64,000 nt of DNA, taken from contig CBDDCY010000013.1 in NCBI GenBank assembly GCA_965226435.1, positions 744,001 through 808,000 of the forward strand. The letters run 5' to 3'. This DNA comes from UBA6623 sp965226435 (GTDB taxonomy: Bacteria > Acidobacteriota > Terriglobia > Bryobacterales > UBA6623). Below the pieces are notes generated by a model. It was given only the letters and a program-made list of their open reading frames with translations, was not told the origin of the DNA and made no database searches. This document shows positions 17,562 through 26,831 of the stretch, one piece after another; position 1 is the stretch's first letter; each line of letters starts with the position of its first letter. A program made the position numbers and the translations under genes.

Positions 17562-19214
17562 CTACGAGGACTCCAACACGACAACCCAGTCCCTTTGGAA
17601 AGGGAAGAAATCGAGCTGATGCTCGCCGCTCTCATTCCCCTGAATTGTCCCGAGGTCGCTCTCTTCACCGTTACCGGGATTAAACAAGGTCACGCGATAC
17701 GACACGCCCGACTCGAGAGCCGTCAACTTCGGTGGGTTCCACATGGTGGGGATGTACACGACGCGCAGCCGACCGGGAATGCCGGCGGCGTAGGGAAGCT
17801 CATAGTTGTCGCTGGTCCAGTGCGGGGTGACCCATTCAGGATGCGGCTCCATCTCATGCCACGGAAGGCGACGCAATAGACGCGCGGCTAGGCCGAGCTG
17901 ACCGCTGCCGCGATACGCCGCCGCTTCCCTCCAGGGAGTATTCCCCCAGTTGCGCCCGTGCGGAGACGGCCCAAAGGGCTTGCCCGGCAGATTGACCTGC
18001 CAGATACCATTGGCGCCGTAAGTATGCCCACACGTTCCGTTCAAGACACTCGCCCAAAACATGAAGCGTTGGATGTCGTGCCTCGAGCGCCCGAGTATGC
18101 CTTCATAGCAAACCTCGGAATTGATGTAGGGCATCAACGGTTCGCGGTGACGAGCCTTGGTAACTTCCGTCACCGTGCGAGGAATGCTGGCGTAGTCGCT
18201 ATGCCCGGTCTGCAACATGTCGAAATCGAGCACGCTTGAATCGGTCACGACATCTCTCCCCGCGCGTGATGGATGCACTGTGATCAAACGGTGGTAGGGA
18301 TCGGTACGGCGGACATAGCGGGCCATGTCCGTCCACCCTCGCTCGAGTTCAGCGCGTTCGGCATCCTTGCGCTCGGAGAGATACCACGGCATGCTGCCTT
18401 CCCCGGCCAAGCGCCAAACCACCGGGTAGGCACGCCACCGAGCAATCAAATAACGCCAGTGACGTCGCATCTTTTCGGGGCCCATCACGCCAAGATAGTA
18501 GCCCCAACATCCCAAGATGCACGGCATCAGCCCGACATCGACCAGGTGCTGGATCCGCGGATCAGCCATGTCGAAAAAACGAGGGTTGACGCGGGTGAAA
18601 TCTTTCTCCCAGGAAAGCCCGCCTTCGTTCGCGCCGCGCGGGTCGAGCGGCGCTATATCCGGGTATAGGCCCGCGACGATTTGGATGACGTTGAAGCCCT
18701 TGGCGACGCGGTCGGCGGCCAGTTCACGAAAATCCTCGGGCCAACGAAGTCGCTCCACCAGCCCCATCCACCAGGTATCGCCCAGCCAGAAAAAGGGGGT
18801 ACCGTCGGCGTGTTCGAGGTAGAGTTTGTTTTGCGAGACTCGAAGCGCGCCCCGGCGATAAAGCTCGTTCGCGCCGTTGTAGGGTTCGGCTTCGAGCGTC
18901 CCGGTGACGCCGTGCAACCCGCCGTTGGCGCGGTCGCTCGATTCGGTTCGGAAGCTATACCGGCCCGGCCGCTCCGCCGCGTAGCGCACCTTCCAGGTGT
19001 CGTCACCGGCCCAGAAAGCCGGGACGCGATGCTCGCCGCCCGGCCCGCTGACGATAACGTCAACCTCGACACCCTCGAAAGGATTGTCGTAGACCTTCGA
19101 GGACGAGAAGGTCCACTCCATGACCCGCCTCGCGCCGCCGTGCAACTCGCGCGCAGGCAAGCCCGCCGCCGCCATGCCGCCCAGGGCACCGACAAACTGT
19201 CGTCGAGTCACCAT
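17562..19214 (-). CDS. Tat-exported DUF4038/apiosidase-like glycoside hydrolase
   Basis: A 550-residue protein starting at ATG 19214 with a twin-arginine signal (TRRQFVGALGGMAAAGLPA). Residues about 35-105 form a DUF5060-like beta domain, and the rest is a TIM-barrel of the DUF4038 type (FFWLGDTWWMGLVERLRW, FNVIQIVAGLYPD). Likely catalytic acids are the E in WRLAGEGSMPWY and the E in YINSEVCYEG. Related enzymes release sugars from plant pectin or gums. It sits between a PQQ-propeller and a TPR gene, so periplasmic sugar processing is a reasonable guess. Confidence 0.85.
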   Translation of the reverse strand: MVTRRQFVGALGGMAAAGLPARELHGGARRVMEWTFSSSKVYDNPFEGVEVDVIVSGPGGEHRVPAFWAGDDTWKVRYAAERPGRYSFRTESSDRANGGLHGVTGTLEAEPYNGANELYRRGALRVSQNKLYLEHADGTPFFWLGDTWWMGLVERLRWPEDFRELAADRVAKGFNVIQIVAGLYPDIAPLDPRGANEGGLSWEKDFTRVNPRFFDMADPRIQHLVDVGLMPCILGCWGYYLGVMGPEKMRRHWRYLIARWRAYPVVWRLAGEGSMPWYLSERKDAERAELERGWTDMARYVRRTDPYHRLITVHPSRAGRDVVTDSSVLDFDMLQTGHSDYASIPRTVTEVTKARHREPLMPYINSEVCYEGILGRSRHDIQRFMFWASVLNGTCGHTYGANGIWQVNLPGKPFGPSPHGRNWGNTPWREAAAYRGSGQLGLAARLLRRLPWHEMEPHPEWVTPHWTSDNYELPYAAGIPGRLRVVYIPTMWNPPKLTALESGVSYRVTLFNPGNGEESDLGTIQGNESGEHQLDFFPFQRDWVVVLESS

Positions 19215-19254
19215 ATGCAAATGCCGGTCGATCCGCGCGAGCCGCCGGCCCGAT

Positions 19255-20835
19255 TTACTCTTCCTTCTTTAACGCGAAGCAATAAACAGTCGACGAAAAG
19301 TCGACTGCGTACACCTGGCCCTCGGCCACGGCGATGCCGGTGAAGTGGGCCCAAGAGTTGAAAACGTCGGGACCCGAGTCGTACAGGGTCTTGCCGGTTA
19401 GCGCGTCGAGCGCCCGCAGTTCAGCCGTCTTCTTGTTATCGGCCCGAGTTGAGTCCGCGAGCAACTCGTCCACATTGAACGTCCCAAAAGGCATAATGCC
19501 CGCATTGACCGACTGTCGAGCATTCTCACCGTTCGAAAGAGCAAAGACGACATCGTTGGCGACCACGACGGGCTCGGGAACGGCGAAATCACCGCTCACC
19601 CAGGCGGGTTTGAGATAAGGCTTGCCGCTGTCGGGATGGTCGGCAACGGTGAAGGCCATGACCGAGCCGTTGGGATTGGGGCCGTTCGTCATCGGGAACG
19701 AGGGAGCTTGCTTCGCCACCGCCCCCCAGCTGGGCACGTAAATCCAGTTGCGCCCCTGATCGTCGATATAGTGGGAAAAAGCACCCCACAACCCCTTCGC
19801 CTCGAACCACTCTTCTTCATTCGAAAGCAGCGGCGTCGTGTAGAGGTTCTTGTGATGCGTCGCGCCGCCCATGTTCGCCGTGTCGATCAGGTAAACCACG
19901 CCCTCCTTGCCGCCGACGACCATCAGTTCGCGGTCACCGTATTCGAAGACGGTCGCCGAGACGGTGATATCGAAATCGCGCTTGTAGACGTAATCCCAGT
20001 TGGGCGGTGTGAAGTAGTCCTCGAGCTTGAGGGTCTCCGGGTTGAGGCGGAACATCGTATTGCCATAGAGGCCCTGGGCGGCGTTGAAGGCACCGTCCCC
20101 GGTGCCGGCATAGATCGAGCCGTCCTTGCCGATCGCCACTCCGGCGCGTCCCCACACTCCGGAGGCGTAACGAGGCGTGGACCGCCAGTGGCGAATCACA
20201 ATCGCGGTCGGGTCACTGACATCGATCGACGCCACGCCCGAGGGCGTTTCACCGCAGTTTTGTGAAAGCGGCGTGTAGAGAGTGTCGCCGATGCGGTTCA
20301 AGCTCCAGGTCTTCGCGAACGCGGGCACAAACTGCTGCGCCCGAAATTTTTCCCTGCCGGTTCCGAGATCAAGCCCGTAGAACTTGCCGTCGACGGCAAT
20401 GACGTAAATCGTGTTCTTCTTGACATCCACCGTGGGCGTCGCGTTGAGGCCCTTGGGGCAGAGCCACCCTCCTTCGGATTTGGCTTGAATCTGGGTCGTG
20501 AATTTCTTCTTCCAAACGATCTCGCCGTTGGCCGTATCGATGGCATAGAAGACGTCGCCACTGCCGGCGACATAGACAAGGTCTTTCTCGCCGTCGGCGG
20601 TTCGCACATCGGTGATAACGATCGGCGCGGTCAGCGCGGTCAGCGATTTCGTTTCGTTCTCGACCGTCTTCTTCCACTTAAGGGTCAGGTTCGCAACGTT
20701 ATCGCGGTTGAGAATCACTTCATCCCGCGCCCAGCCGCTGCGCCGCTGATCGTAGGCGAAGGTCGACCAGTCGCCCGCCAAACACGGCAACGCAGTCGTC
20801 AACAGCAGGACCAAAGAAATAAGATTTCGTTTCAT
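19255..20835 (-). CDS. Exported PQQ-binding-like beta-propeller dehydrogenase family protein
   Basis: A 526-residue protein with a cleavable signal peptide (MKRNLISLVLLLTTALPCLA). The body resembles quinoprotein alcohol dehydrogenases and BamB-like propellers: WSTFAYDQRRSGWARDE opening, blades DVFYAIDTANGEIVWKKKF, GKFYGLDLGTG and the closing QVYAVDFSSTVYCFAL. The start at 20835 is chosen because it gives the signal peptide; the frame continues upstream into an unrelated TPR gene. It lies 19 bases after that TPR gene and 40 before the DUF4038 gene, as part of one minus-strand run. PQQ use is not proven by the residues I can see. Confidence 0.85.
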   Translation of the reverse strand: MKRNLISLVLLLTTALPCLAGDWSTFAYDQRRSGWARDEVILNRDNVANLTLKWKKTVENETKSLTALTAPIVITDVRTADGEKDLVYVAGSGDVFYAIDTANGEIVWKKKFTTQIQAKSEGGWLCPKGLNATPTVDVKKNTIYVIAVDGKFYGLDLGTGREKFRAQQFVPAFAKTWSLNRIGDTLYTPLSQNCGETPSGVASIDVSDPTAIVIRHWRSTPRYASGVWGRAGVAIGKDGSIYAGTGDGAFNAAQGLYGNTMFRLNPETLKLEDYFTPPNWDYVYKRDFDITVSATVFEYGDRELMVVGGKEGVVYLIDTANMGGATHHKNLYTTPLLSNEEEWFEAKGLWGAFSHYIDDQGRNWIYVPSWGAVAKQAPSFPMTNGPNPNGSVMAFTVADHPDSGKPYLKPAWVSGDFAVPEPVVVANDVVFALSNGENARQSVNAGIMPFGTFNVDELLADSTRADNKKTAELRALDALTGKTLYDSGPDVFNSWAHFTGIAVAEGQVYAVDFSSTVYCFALKKEE

Positions 20836-20854
20836 CAAAGCTTCCTTTCGGGCT

Positions 20855-21712
20855 TCAAGGCCCTTCCGACTTGAGTTGTTGAGCGGCCGGTTCGGGCCTA
20901 CCCCCCGACAAAATGGATTGGTCCAGGTCTCTGCTTTCCGCTTGCAATCGGCGATAGACCCGCAGCTGCTCGCGGCGGCCTTCGTCGTCCCCGGCCCGGC
21001 GATACACTCGCGCCGGCAAGTAGCGAGAAATCGCGTTTTCGCCATTGGAGGCCACGGCCTGTTCCAGATATTTTTTCGCTTCCGCCGGGCGTTCAAGTTC
21101 CATCAAGACCGCCCCAGCACAAGCAGACTCTCCTCGAAGTTGGGCCGCAGCCGAACCGAAAGCTCAAGATAGGGCAGCGCCTCGGCGGGTTGCGACTTGC
21201 CGCGATAGATCTCTCCGGCTTGCAACGCCGCCGCGGCATGATTCGGGTTGTTGTTCAACTCCATCTGAAATTGTTCGAGGGCGTCGTCGGCTTGGCTTGG
21301 ATCTTCCGCCCGGCCCAACATTGCTTGCCCGAGTCGAAAATGCAGCCCGGAGCGGGCGGGATCTTTTTCGAGGGCTTTGTTGTACTCGGTGATCGCCAGA
21401 TCATAGAACTCACGGCTTAGATAATTTTCGCCCATCACCTGGTGAACCCACACTGAATTCGGGGCGGCTTTGGCGAGTTGTTCGACGGAGTGCAACGCCA
21501 GTTCGCGATAGGTTCTATTGGCGTGAAACAACACCTCGGGGTCATCGGGATAAGCGAGATGAAGTTCTCCGGTCAGGCGCCCGGCTTCGGCATATTTTTC
21601 GAGGCCGAGGTAGGTTCTTTGCAGTTCAAGGCCCACGACGCGACGGCTGCCCTTGGAGAGCGCAAGCTGCCAAGGCGAGTACGGGCACGGCGATCTTGGT
21701 TCCCGCCTTCAT
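20855..21712 (-). pseudogene. TPR lipoprotein broken by two frameshifts
   Basis: An ATG at 21712 begins a lipoprotein-like signal (MKAGTKIAVPVLALAACALQGQ) that runs into a stop after about 28 residues. TPR sequence continues in another frame from VVGLELQRTYLGLEKYAEAG to LLVLGRS, which stops at 21103. A third frame then picks up at ELERPAEAKKYLEQAVASNG and ends at 20855. Restoring one base near 21113 (CGGTCT to CGGGTCT) would rejoin the last two parts. The total matches one exported TPR protein of about 280 residues. Either the gene has decayed or the sequence has indel errors here. Confidence 0.7.
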
Positions 21713-21755
21713 TCAGAATCGACTCCGTCTCTATTGTCACGTAATAGGCTCGTTG

Positions 21756-22328
21756 TCAGCATGCGGCGGAGGGTCGCGCTTGCCGGCCCTGATCTAACCT
21801 GCATTTCTCACCAACTGACGGCCGCAGCTCGATGACCGTGTTGAACTCTCGCTCGGCCGCCTCGAAACGATTCGTCGTGTAGTAGTGCAGCCCCAAATAG
21901 AAATGCGCCATGAAGTCATCGCGGGCAAGCTTCACGGCGATTTGAAAGAACGGCCGGGCCAACTCGGACTTCTCGAGTTTCGTGAGGCAGAGACCCATGA
22001 GTTTGTGAACATCGGGGTCACTTTCGTTGAGCGAGAAACTCTCGCGCAAATCTCGAAGCGCCGCCTCGTAGCGCTCCTCGCGGTAAAGAATCGTCGCCCG
22101 GATCAGCAGCGTCCGCGCCGTCTTCCCTTCCATCGCCATGCAATCCCGCAGCCGTTCTCGAGCCTCCTCGATCCGACCCAGGTCAACAAGCTGATCGATG
22201 CTCTGCTCCGGCGAACCCGGAATCAGAACCCCGACCCGGTCACTCTTCTGAGGCGGCGCGGAGAAAGCCAAGCCCGCCGCGAAAATCGCACCGGCCACAA
22301 CGTCGATGAGGATTCGGTGAACGCTCAT
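21756..22328 (-). CDS. Exported TPR protein, C-terminus apparently truncated
   Basis: 190 residues starting with a signal peptide (ILIDVVAGAIFAAGLAFSA). TPR helices run from about residue 45 to 165 (ARTLLIRATILYREERYEAAL, in part; DVHKLMGLCLTKLEKSELARP; FMAHFYLGLHYYTTNRFEAA). After FNTVIELRP the TPR pattern breaks into about 20 unrelated residues before the stop, as if the gene were cut in mid-repeat. It precedes the degraded TPR gene on the same strand. A deletion between two related TPR genes would explain both. Confidence 0.7.
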   Translation of the reverse strand: MSVHRILIDVVAGAIFAAGLAFSAPPQKSDRVGVLIPGSPEQSIDQLVDLGRIEEARERLRDCMAMEGKTARTLLIRATILYREERYEAALRDLRESFSLNESDPDVHKLMGLCLTKLEKSELARPFFQIAVKLARDDFMAHFYLGLHYYTTNRFEAAEREFNTVIELRPSVGEKCRLDQGRQARPSAAC

Positions 22329-22536
22329 GGTCTTATCCGCTCACGACCTCCTCCTAGCCTACTCAGCGGCCCGCGCCTTTAGAAAGTGCCCGAGCAGGTC
22401 GGCCTCAAGGCGAGGGGACACTTCGCCACGCAACCATAAAGCCCTGAACGCAAGCGATGGGCCAACCTTTCGAGCCCCCAAATCCACCACGACCAACCGA
22501 AACGCGCCTTCGAAGATGTGCGTCTAAAGCTGCGTC

Positions 22537-23547
22537 ATGCTGAAGCTCTCGGCAATTTCGCCAGTCGTCGCCCTGCTCTTGGCCACCGCGCATTCCCTCC
22601 CCGCCCAACCTGACCGGGAAGAGAAACTCATCGGCGGCCCCTGCCAAGCCCGTACTCAACTCGGTCCCGGATTCATGGCCGCTCAACGCGCGCTCAACCG
22701 CGAACACGATGCCGCCATGAAGGCAGGCGATCATGACGCCGTCATTGCCGCCCGTCAGAACCTGATTCGACGTCAATGCCGAAACCAATATCTGTGGTTC
22801 TACTTGACAGAGTTTTACGTGGAAATCGGCAAGAACGCCGAGGCCGTCGAAATCCTGGAGTATCTCTACGACAAGACAAACAACGAAGTCGATCGACGCC
22901 TTCTAACCGAGGGAAATGCCCTTCACCCGCTGACCAAGACGCCGACGTTCCAACAGTCCGCCCTCGCGAAAAACCTCGCCGAAGACCGAGCTCGTATGAC
23001 GCAGCGACAACAGCAGTTTCAACAACAGCTCGACGGCCTGCCCTCCAGCCGGAAACCCCGATCACCGCACATTGCCAAAGAGGCTTGTCCCTTCGAATGT
23101 TGCATGTTTCGCACCTGGGATGTCCTCGCCGACACCGTCCTCTACGACAAGCCCAACAGTCAAACGGTCGTTGGCCGCGCTCATAAGGGAGAAAAAGTCG
23201 AAGGGCTCACCGGCGAAGTGCACATCACACCCGTTCCCGTGGGTGTTCGCCACGCAGACTCCTACTCGAAGACCAAAGCCGGTTCGATCGTTTTTCTGCT
23301 GGACCGTCTGGGCGAAGGCATCGGTCGAGTTTGGGTCGAGGGAAAAGTATTCGAACTAGGCGTCTCGGGGAACGTTCACGACCATTGCCCGTTTCCCGAC
23401 AAGCGTTGCTGGGGCGAGTATATTGGTCCCGTTCCCACTAGAGAAGATCTTTGGGGGATTTGGTGGGTCAAGGTAGAGACGCAAGACGGGGTCGTGGGCT
23501 GGACCAAGGACCGTAACCAATTCGGCAACATGGGCGGCTGCGGATGA
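22537..23547 (+). CDS. Secreted protein with SH3-like C-terminal region
   Basis: 336 residues with a signal peptide (LSAISPVVALLLATAHSLPAQ). Residues about 50-130 are helical and TPR-like (NQYLWFYLTEFYVEIGKNAEAVEILEYL in parts). A basic glutamine-rich linker follows (RQQQFQQQLDG). The last 150 residues start with ACPFECCMFRTW, continue with a pattern typical of bacterial SH3 domains (ADTVLYDKPNSQTVVGRAHKGEKV) and end with GVVGWTKDRNQFG. It is transcribed alone, away from the TPR gene. Cell-wall or matrix binding is a guess from the SH3-like part. Confidence 0.75.
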   Translation: MLKLSAISPVVALLLATAHSLPAQPDREEKLIGGPCQARTQLGPGFMAAQRALNREHDAAMKAGDHDAVIAARQNLIRRQCRNQYLWFYLTEFYVEIGKNAEAVEILEYLYDKTNNEVDRRLLTEGNALHPLTKTPTFQQSALAKNLAEDRARMTQRQQQFQQQLDGLPSSRKPRSPHIAKEACPFECCMFRTWDVLADTVLYDKPNSQTVVGRAHKGEKVEGLTGEVHITPVPVGVRHADSYSKTKAGSIVFLLDRLGEGIGRVWVEGKVFELGVSGNVHDHCPFPDKRCWGEYIGPVPTREDLWGIWWVKVETQDGVVGWTKDRNQFGNMGGCG

Positions 23548-23602
23548 ACGGGGAAGATTGGGCCCGAGAGGTTCGCGTGCCGGCCTGGAAAGTGCCTTCT
23601 CC

Positions 23603-25837
23603 TTACCTACCCTCAAGCAACCGCCGCCGCCGCCCGCGGCTTGCGGACATCAAGCCGCACCTTCTCACTGGTGACCTTGGCCTTCTTCGCCCCCCCTTGC
23701 CCGGCCAGACATTCAAAGCCACGAGCCCCCAAGGATCGCCCCATTGAGCCCGCGATTCCTTGGCAACCTTCCCTACCTTGTTGGCCAGTTTCTTCTGAAG
23801 ACCCTTGAACTCGTCACTGTCGGGGTCCTTGGTTCCCGAACCGAAAAACGGCTCGGCCTTCAGCAACACGTCGGCTAGTTCAACCATGGCGTCGCGCCAC
23901 GAAAGGATCTTCACGACCTCGACTCCTAAACGCTCGCTCTGCACCGCGTCGAGTCCCTTCGCCTTTCCAACAGCCCTCACCGGACCCAGCGCCGGCGCCT
24001 GCTTGAGCGCGGGCCAGTTATCCTTCATCACTCGCCATCGGCGCTCGTTGTCTTCATCGCCTCGGTAGAGTGCCCCCAAGGCCCGTAACCCGGCATCATC
24101 GAACTGCGTCGCGGTCTTCGCTTTCGTCAAGTTCGGGGCCGAATCACGAACAAACATCGCCCGGAATTCGCCGTCGTTGAAATTCGTTTCGAGGTAGAAC
24201 GTAGACGTCCCGAACTTCTTCTCGTCGGCAAGCAACTCGCGCTGTTTCGCCCTGGTGATCAAACCCAGCGACGCGACGACGTCGAGGTTGTCCTTCATCC
24301 GCCGCCGACCGGTCTGCTGATGCAGCTCAAAATAGGTGTAGCTCGAATCGAGGTCCAACTCCCCAACGGCATGGCGGGCGCCCCGGTAAATCGCGGTCAC
24401 GAGCATCGCCTCGTCCATCAAATGCCGTAACGCCTTCTCGCCCTTTTTCAGGTTGTTCAGATTGGCCTTCGTTTGGGTCGCCGTCACCTTATCGACAATC
24501 GCGAACTCGCCGCCCGGAGTGTTCACGATTTGACTGTCCTTGAGGAGCTTGCTTACCGAGATGTAGTTGAAGATCCCGAAGAGGTTAATCCGCAGCGAGG
24601 TTTCCTCCTCGCTCAGGTCCCGAAAGATGGATCGCAGCACCTTGACTCCCAGGGGCGATTTCACTCGGTCGCCGTCCCCGAGCCCCGAGATATCCTTTCG
24701 CAATGCCTGCCCGATCGCTTTCCGGCCGGCGCTATCCAGCGCCGCCAGGTCAACTTCGAAAAGGAAAGCCGCCGAGCCCTTCTTCAACCGGCGAAATGAC
24801 GCCGCGAGGCTCGCTTCCACTTTGCGGCTCATGCCGTTCTCGACAACCTTGGAAATTGCCTTGATCCTTGTCGGCGACAGGCCCGCGTCGGTGAGATGTT
24901 TTTCGTTCACCGTCTTGTTGCCGCTTGCCAGCCGCACTAACTCCGCCGTTGCGCTACGGTCCCCCACGCCGACTTTCAACGCCACCTCGGCCGCCAATGT
25001 GACTGTTGTTTCGCGTCCATCCATTTTGTAGTACCCGAGCCGGATCTTATCGGCGTTACCGACGCGCCCAATTCGCAGCTGATAGTCGCTGAACACCCGA
25101 AACTTCCCGCTTACCGCGACCTTGGTTCCGGCCTTGACTGCAATCGGGCCTGCTCCCCCGGGCACGTCGAGGCTCGCGAAAGGTTTGGGAGCGCCCGAAA
25201 AACTCACGCCGCCGTGAACCTTCAGCTCGCCCGCCGATTCCACCGTTACCGTGGTGCCCTTGGGAATCTTCCGCAGATCGGCGAGTTTCGCTGGAATCAC
25301 GAACTCCTTCACCGTCCTCGAAACCGCCGCCCCCAGCGACGGCGAAGTGTCGGTGACGGCGAATTCCACGTAATTGGCGAAGGTCAGCTTCTTGCTCTTC
25401 CCGACTCCGAAACTCAGTGGGCCCGCGTTGCCCTCGACCCCCGCCCGCACCGTCGGTTTCAAGTCGAACGCCAAAACCGCCCGGCCCTCGGCCACCTTGC
25501 TTGGCGCCAAGGACCCCTCTCCCGACCCGCTCAGTACCGCGGGCCCGGAAAAGTGATCGGCGAAGACGGTACTTCCGGCCTTGAACAAGCACAGGCCGAC
25601 GCTCTGTTCAGCCGCCAGCTTCAACTGGGCCTTCGTTTCGCCTTGGTCGATCAAGTCAACGCTCTTTTTGAACTTGAAGCCGGCACGCAACGACTTCAGC
25701 GGAGCCTTGACCAGCGGCGTATCCAACGACAAGGTCGTCAGAAGCGACAGGGGATTCTTGAGATATTTCGAGAGGGAGCCGCTCGGTTTCACATCGATCG
25801 GCAACGAAACGTTATCGGAAATTGTGATATCCGGCAT
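23603..25837 (-). CDS. Large hypothetical protein, likely frameshifted near its C-terminus
   Basis: 744 residues from ATG 25837. I do not recognise the family. The first 330 residues are beta-rich (SDNVSLPIDVKPSGSLSKYL, VAVSGKFRVFSDYQLRIG); the middle is mixed (MSRKVEASLAASFRRLKKGS), and the C-terminal part is helical with many charged residues. No signal peptide or membrane segment. The last 26 residues read as low-complexity arginine. One more G in the seven-G run at 23690-23696 (minus strand) would give AKKAKVTSEKVRLDVRKPRA with a stop at 23613, which looks like the natural end. The gene is alone, facing the SH3-like protein gene. Confidence 0.65.
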   Translation of the reverse strand: MPDITISDNVSLPIDVKPSGSLSKYLKNPLSLLTTLSLDTPLVKAPLKSLRAGFKFKKSVDLIDQGETKAQLKLAAEQSVGLCLFKAGSTVFADHFSGPAVLSGSGEGSLAPSKVAEGRAVLAFDLKPTVRAGVEGNAGPLSFGVGKSKKLTFANYVEFAVTDTSPSLGAAVSRTVKEFVIPAKLADLRKIPKGTTVTVESAGELKVHGGVSFSGAPKPFASLDVPGGAGPIAVKAGTKVAVSGKFRVFSDYQLRIGRVGNADKIRLGYYKMDGRETTVTLAAEVALKVGVGDRSATAELVRLASGNKTVNEKHLTDAGLSPTRIKAISKVVENGMSRKVEASLAASFRRLKKGSAAFLFEVDLAALDSAGRKAIGQALRKDISGLGDGDRVKSPLGVKVLRSIFRDLSEEETSLRINLFGIFNYISVSKLLKDSQIVNTPGGEFAIVDKVTATQTKANLNNLKKGEKALRHLMDEAMLVTAIYRGARHAVGELDLDSSYTYFELHQQTGRRRMKDNLDVVASLGLITRAKQRELLADEKKFGTSTFYLETNFNDGEFRAMFVRDSAPNLTKAKTATQFDDAGLRALGALYRGDEDNERRWRVMKDNWPALKQAPALGPVRAVGKAKGLDAVQSERLGVEVVKILSWRDAMVELADVLLKAEPFFGSGTKDPDSDEFKGLQKKLANKVGKVAKESRAQWGDPWGLVALNVWPGKGGRRRPRSPVRRCGLMSASRGRRRRLLEGR

Positions 25838-25949
25838 GCCCGCTTTATAAATCAGCGAAGATTTTGAGTCAAGCTGTCCACGTAACTTTTCTCTTTCGCC
25901 GAGCCCAAGAATATCGAGAGTCGTTAGCCGGGCCGGTAGGGCGTCGGTG

Positions 25950-26750
25950 CTACAACACTCCCAAGTCCAATCGCCGCACGTCCGCCGCGGCATTCTCAAA
26001 TGCCGCCGGAAATCGTTGTCGGACCAGCGGATCATGCCCCGGAACCACCAACTTGCGTTCGCCCGCCAGCCTCGTCAGCACGTCATAGCCCTTCAGCATG
26101 TCCTCGACATCCACAACCAACGGAAACGGATTCCGCGCCTCGTAATTCTCGTAGTAGTGCGCCGCGTCCGACGCCAACACCAACGGCCCGCCCGCCGTCT
26201 CCACCAGCACCACCTGCAACCCTCGGCTGTGGCCGCCGACTTTATGGACACTCACTCCCGGCGCAATCTCCGCTTCCCCGTCATGAAAAACAACCTTTCC
26301 GGCATAAACACGCCGTACCATTTGGCACACATGTTCCGCCGTGAAGGGCTTCTGGAGACGCTCATGGCACATGCACGGACCCGTCGCGTAGATCATCTCC
26401 GCCTCTTGCAGATGGAACCGCGAATTCGGAAATTGGTCAAGCCCGCCGGCGTGGTCGTAGTGGAGGTGGGTGATGATCGTCTCGCTGATGCTCTCCGGCG
26501 CAATGCCGATGGCCGCCACCGCCGCGGCCGGCTCCAGAAAGATCGGGCGATCCCGTTGCGCCCCTTCGCCCGCGTCAAAGCCGGTGTCGACGAGAATCGT
26601 CCGCTGCTCATTCTTAACGACCCAAATAAAGTAGTCCAGCGGGTAGGGGACGTCGTGGGTCGTGTCGAAGATGAACGCATCGCCCCGCGTGCGCTCGGTA
26701 GTTTCGGCGTACCGGATCGCGTATACCTCATACCAGCTTGGATTTGACAT
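25950..26750 (-). CDS. MBL-fold hydrolase, N-acyl homoserine lactonase-like
   Basis: 266 residues, no signal peptide, start ATG 26750 behind AGGAAGAG. The metal site is HLHYDHAGG near residue 103, with later ligands in VGGHSRGLQ, LASDAAHYYENYEA and VVPGHDP. The order and length match the AHL-lactonase-like branch of the superfamily, including the N-terminal YPLDYFIWVVKN. Whether it opens homoserine lactones or another lactone or ester cannot be read from sequence. It is transcribed in the same direction as another MBL gene 82 bases upstream. Confidence 0.85.
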   Translation of the reverse strand: MSNPSWYEVYAIRYAETTERTRGDAFIFDTTHDVPYPLDYFIWVVKNEQRTILVDTGFDAGEGAQRDRPIFLEPAAAVAAIGIAPESISETIITHLHYDHAGGLDQFPNSRFHLQEAEMIYATGPCMCHERLQKPFTAEHVCQMVRRVYAGKVVFHDGEAEIAPGVSVHKVGGHSRGLQVVLVETAGGPLVLASDAAHYYENYEARNPFPLVVDVEDMLKGYDVLTRLAGERKLVVPGHDPLVRQRFPAAFENAAADVRRLDLGVL

Positions 26751-26831
26751 GCTCTTCCTTGACTCGGTACTCGAAACCGCTCCGTCCCACCGGCGGTTCG
26801 GTTCCGACCGCCGTCTCCGCCCTGCTGACTT

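Noticed and set aside
23603..26035. 810-codon version of the large hypothetical protein
   Set aside because: The first 66 codons are tryptophan- and cysteine-rich and read over the neighbouring hydrolase's promoter region; ATG 25837 begins a normal sequence.
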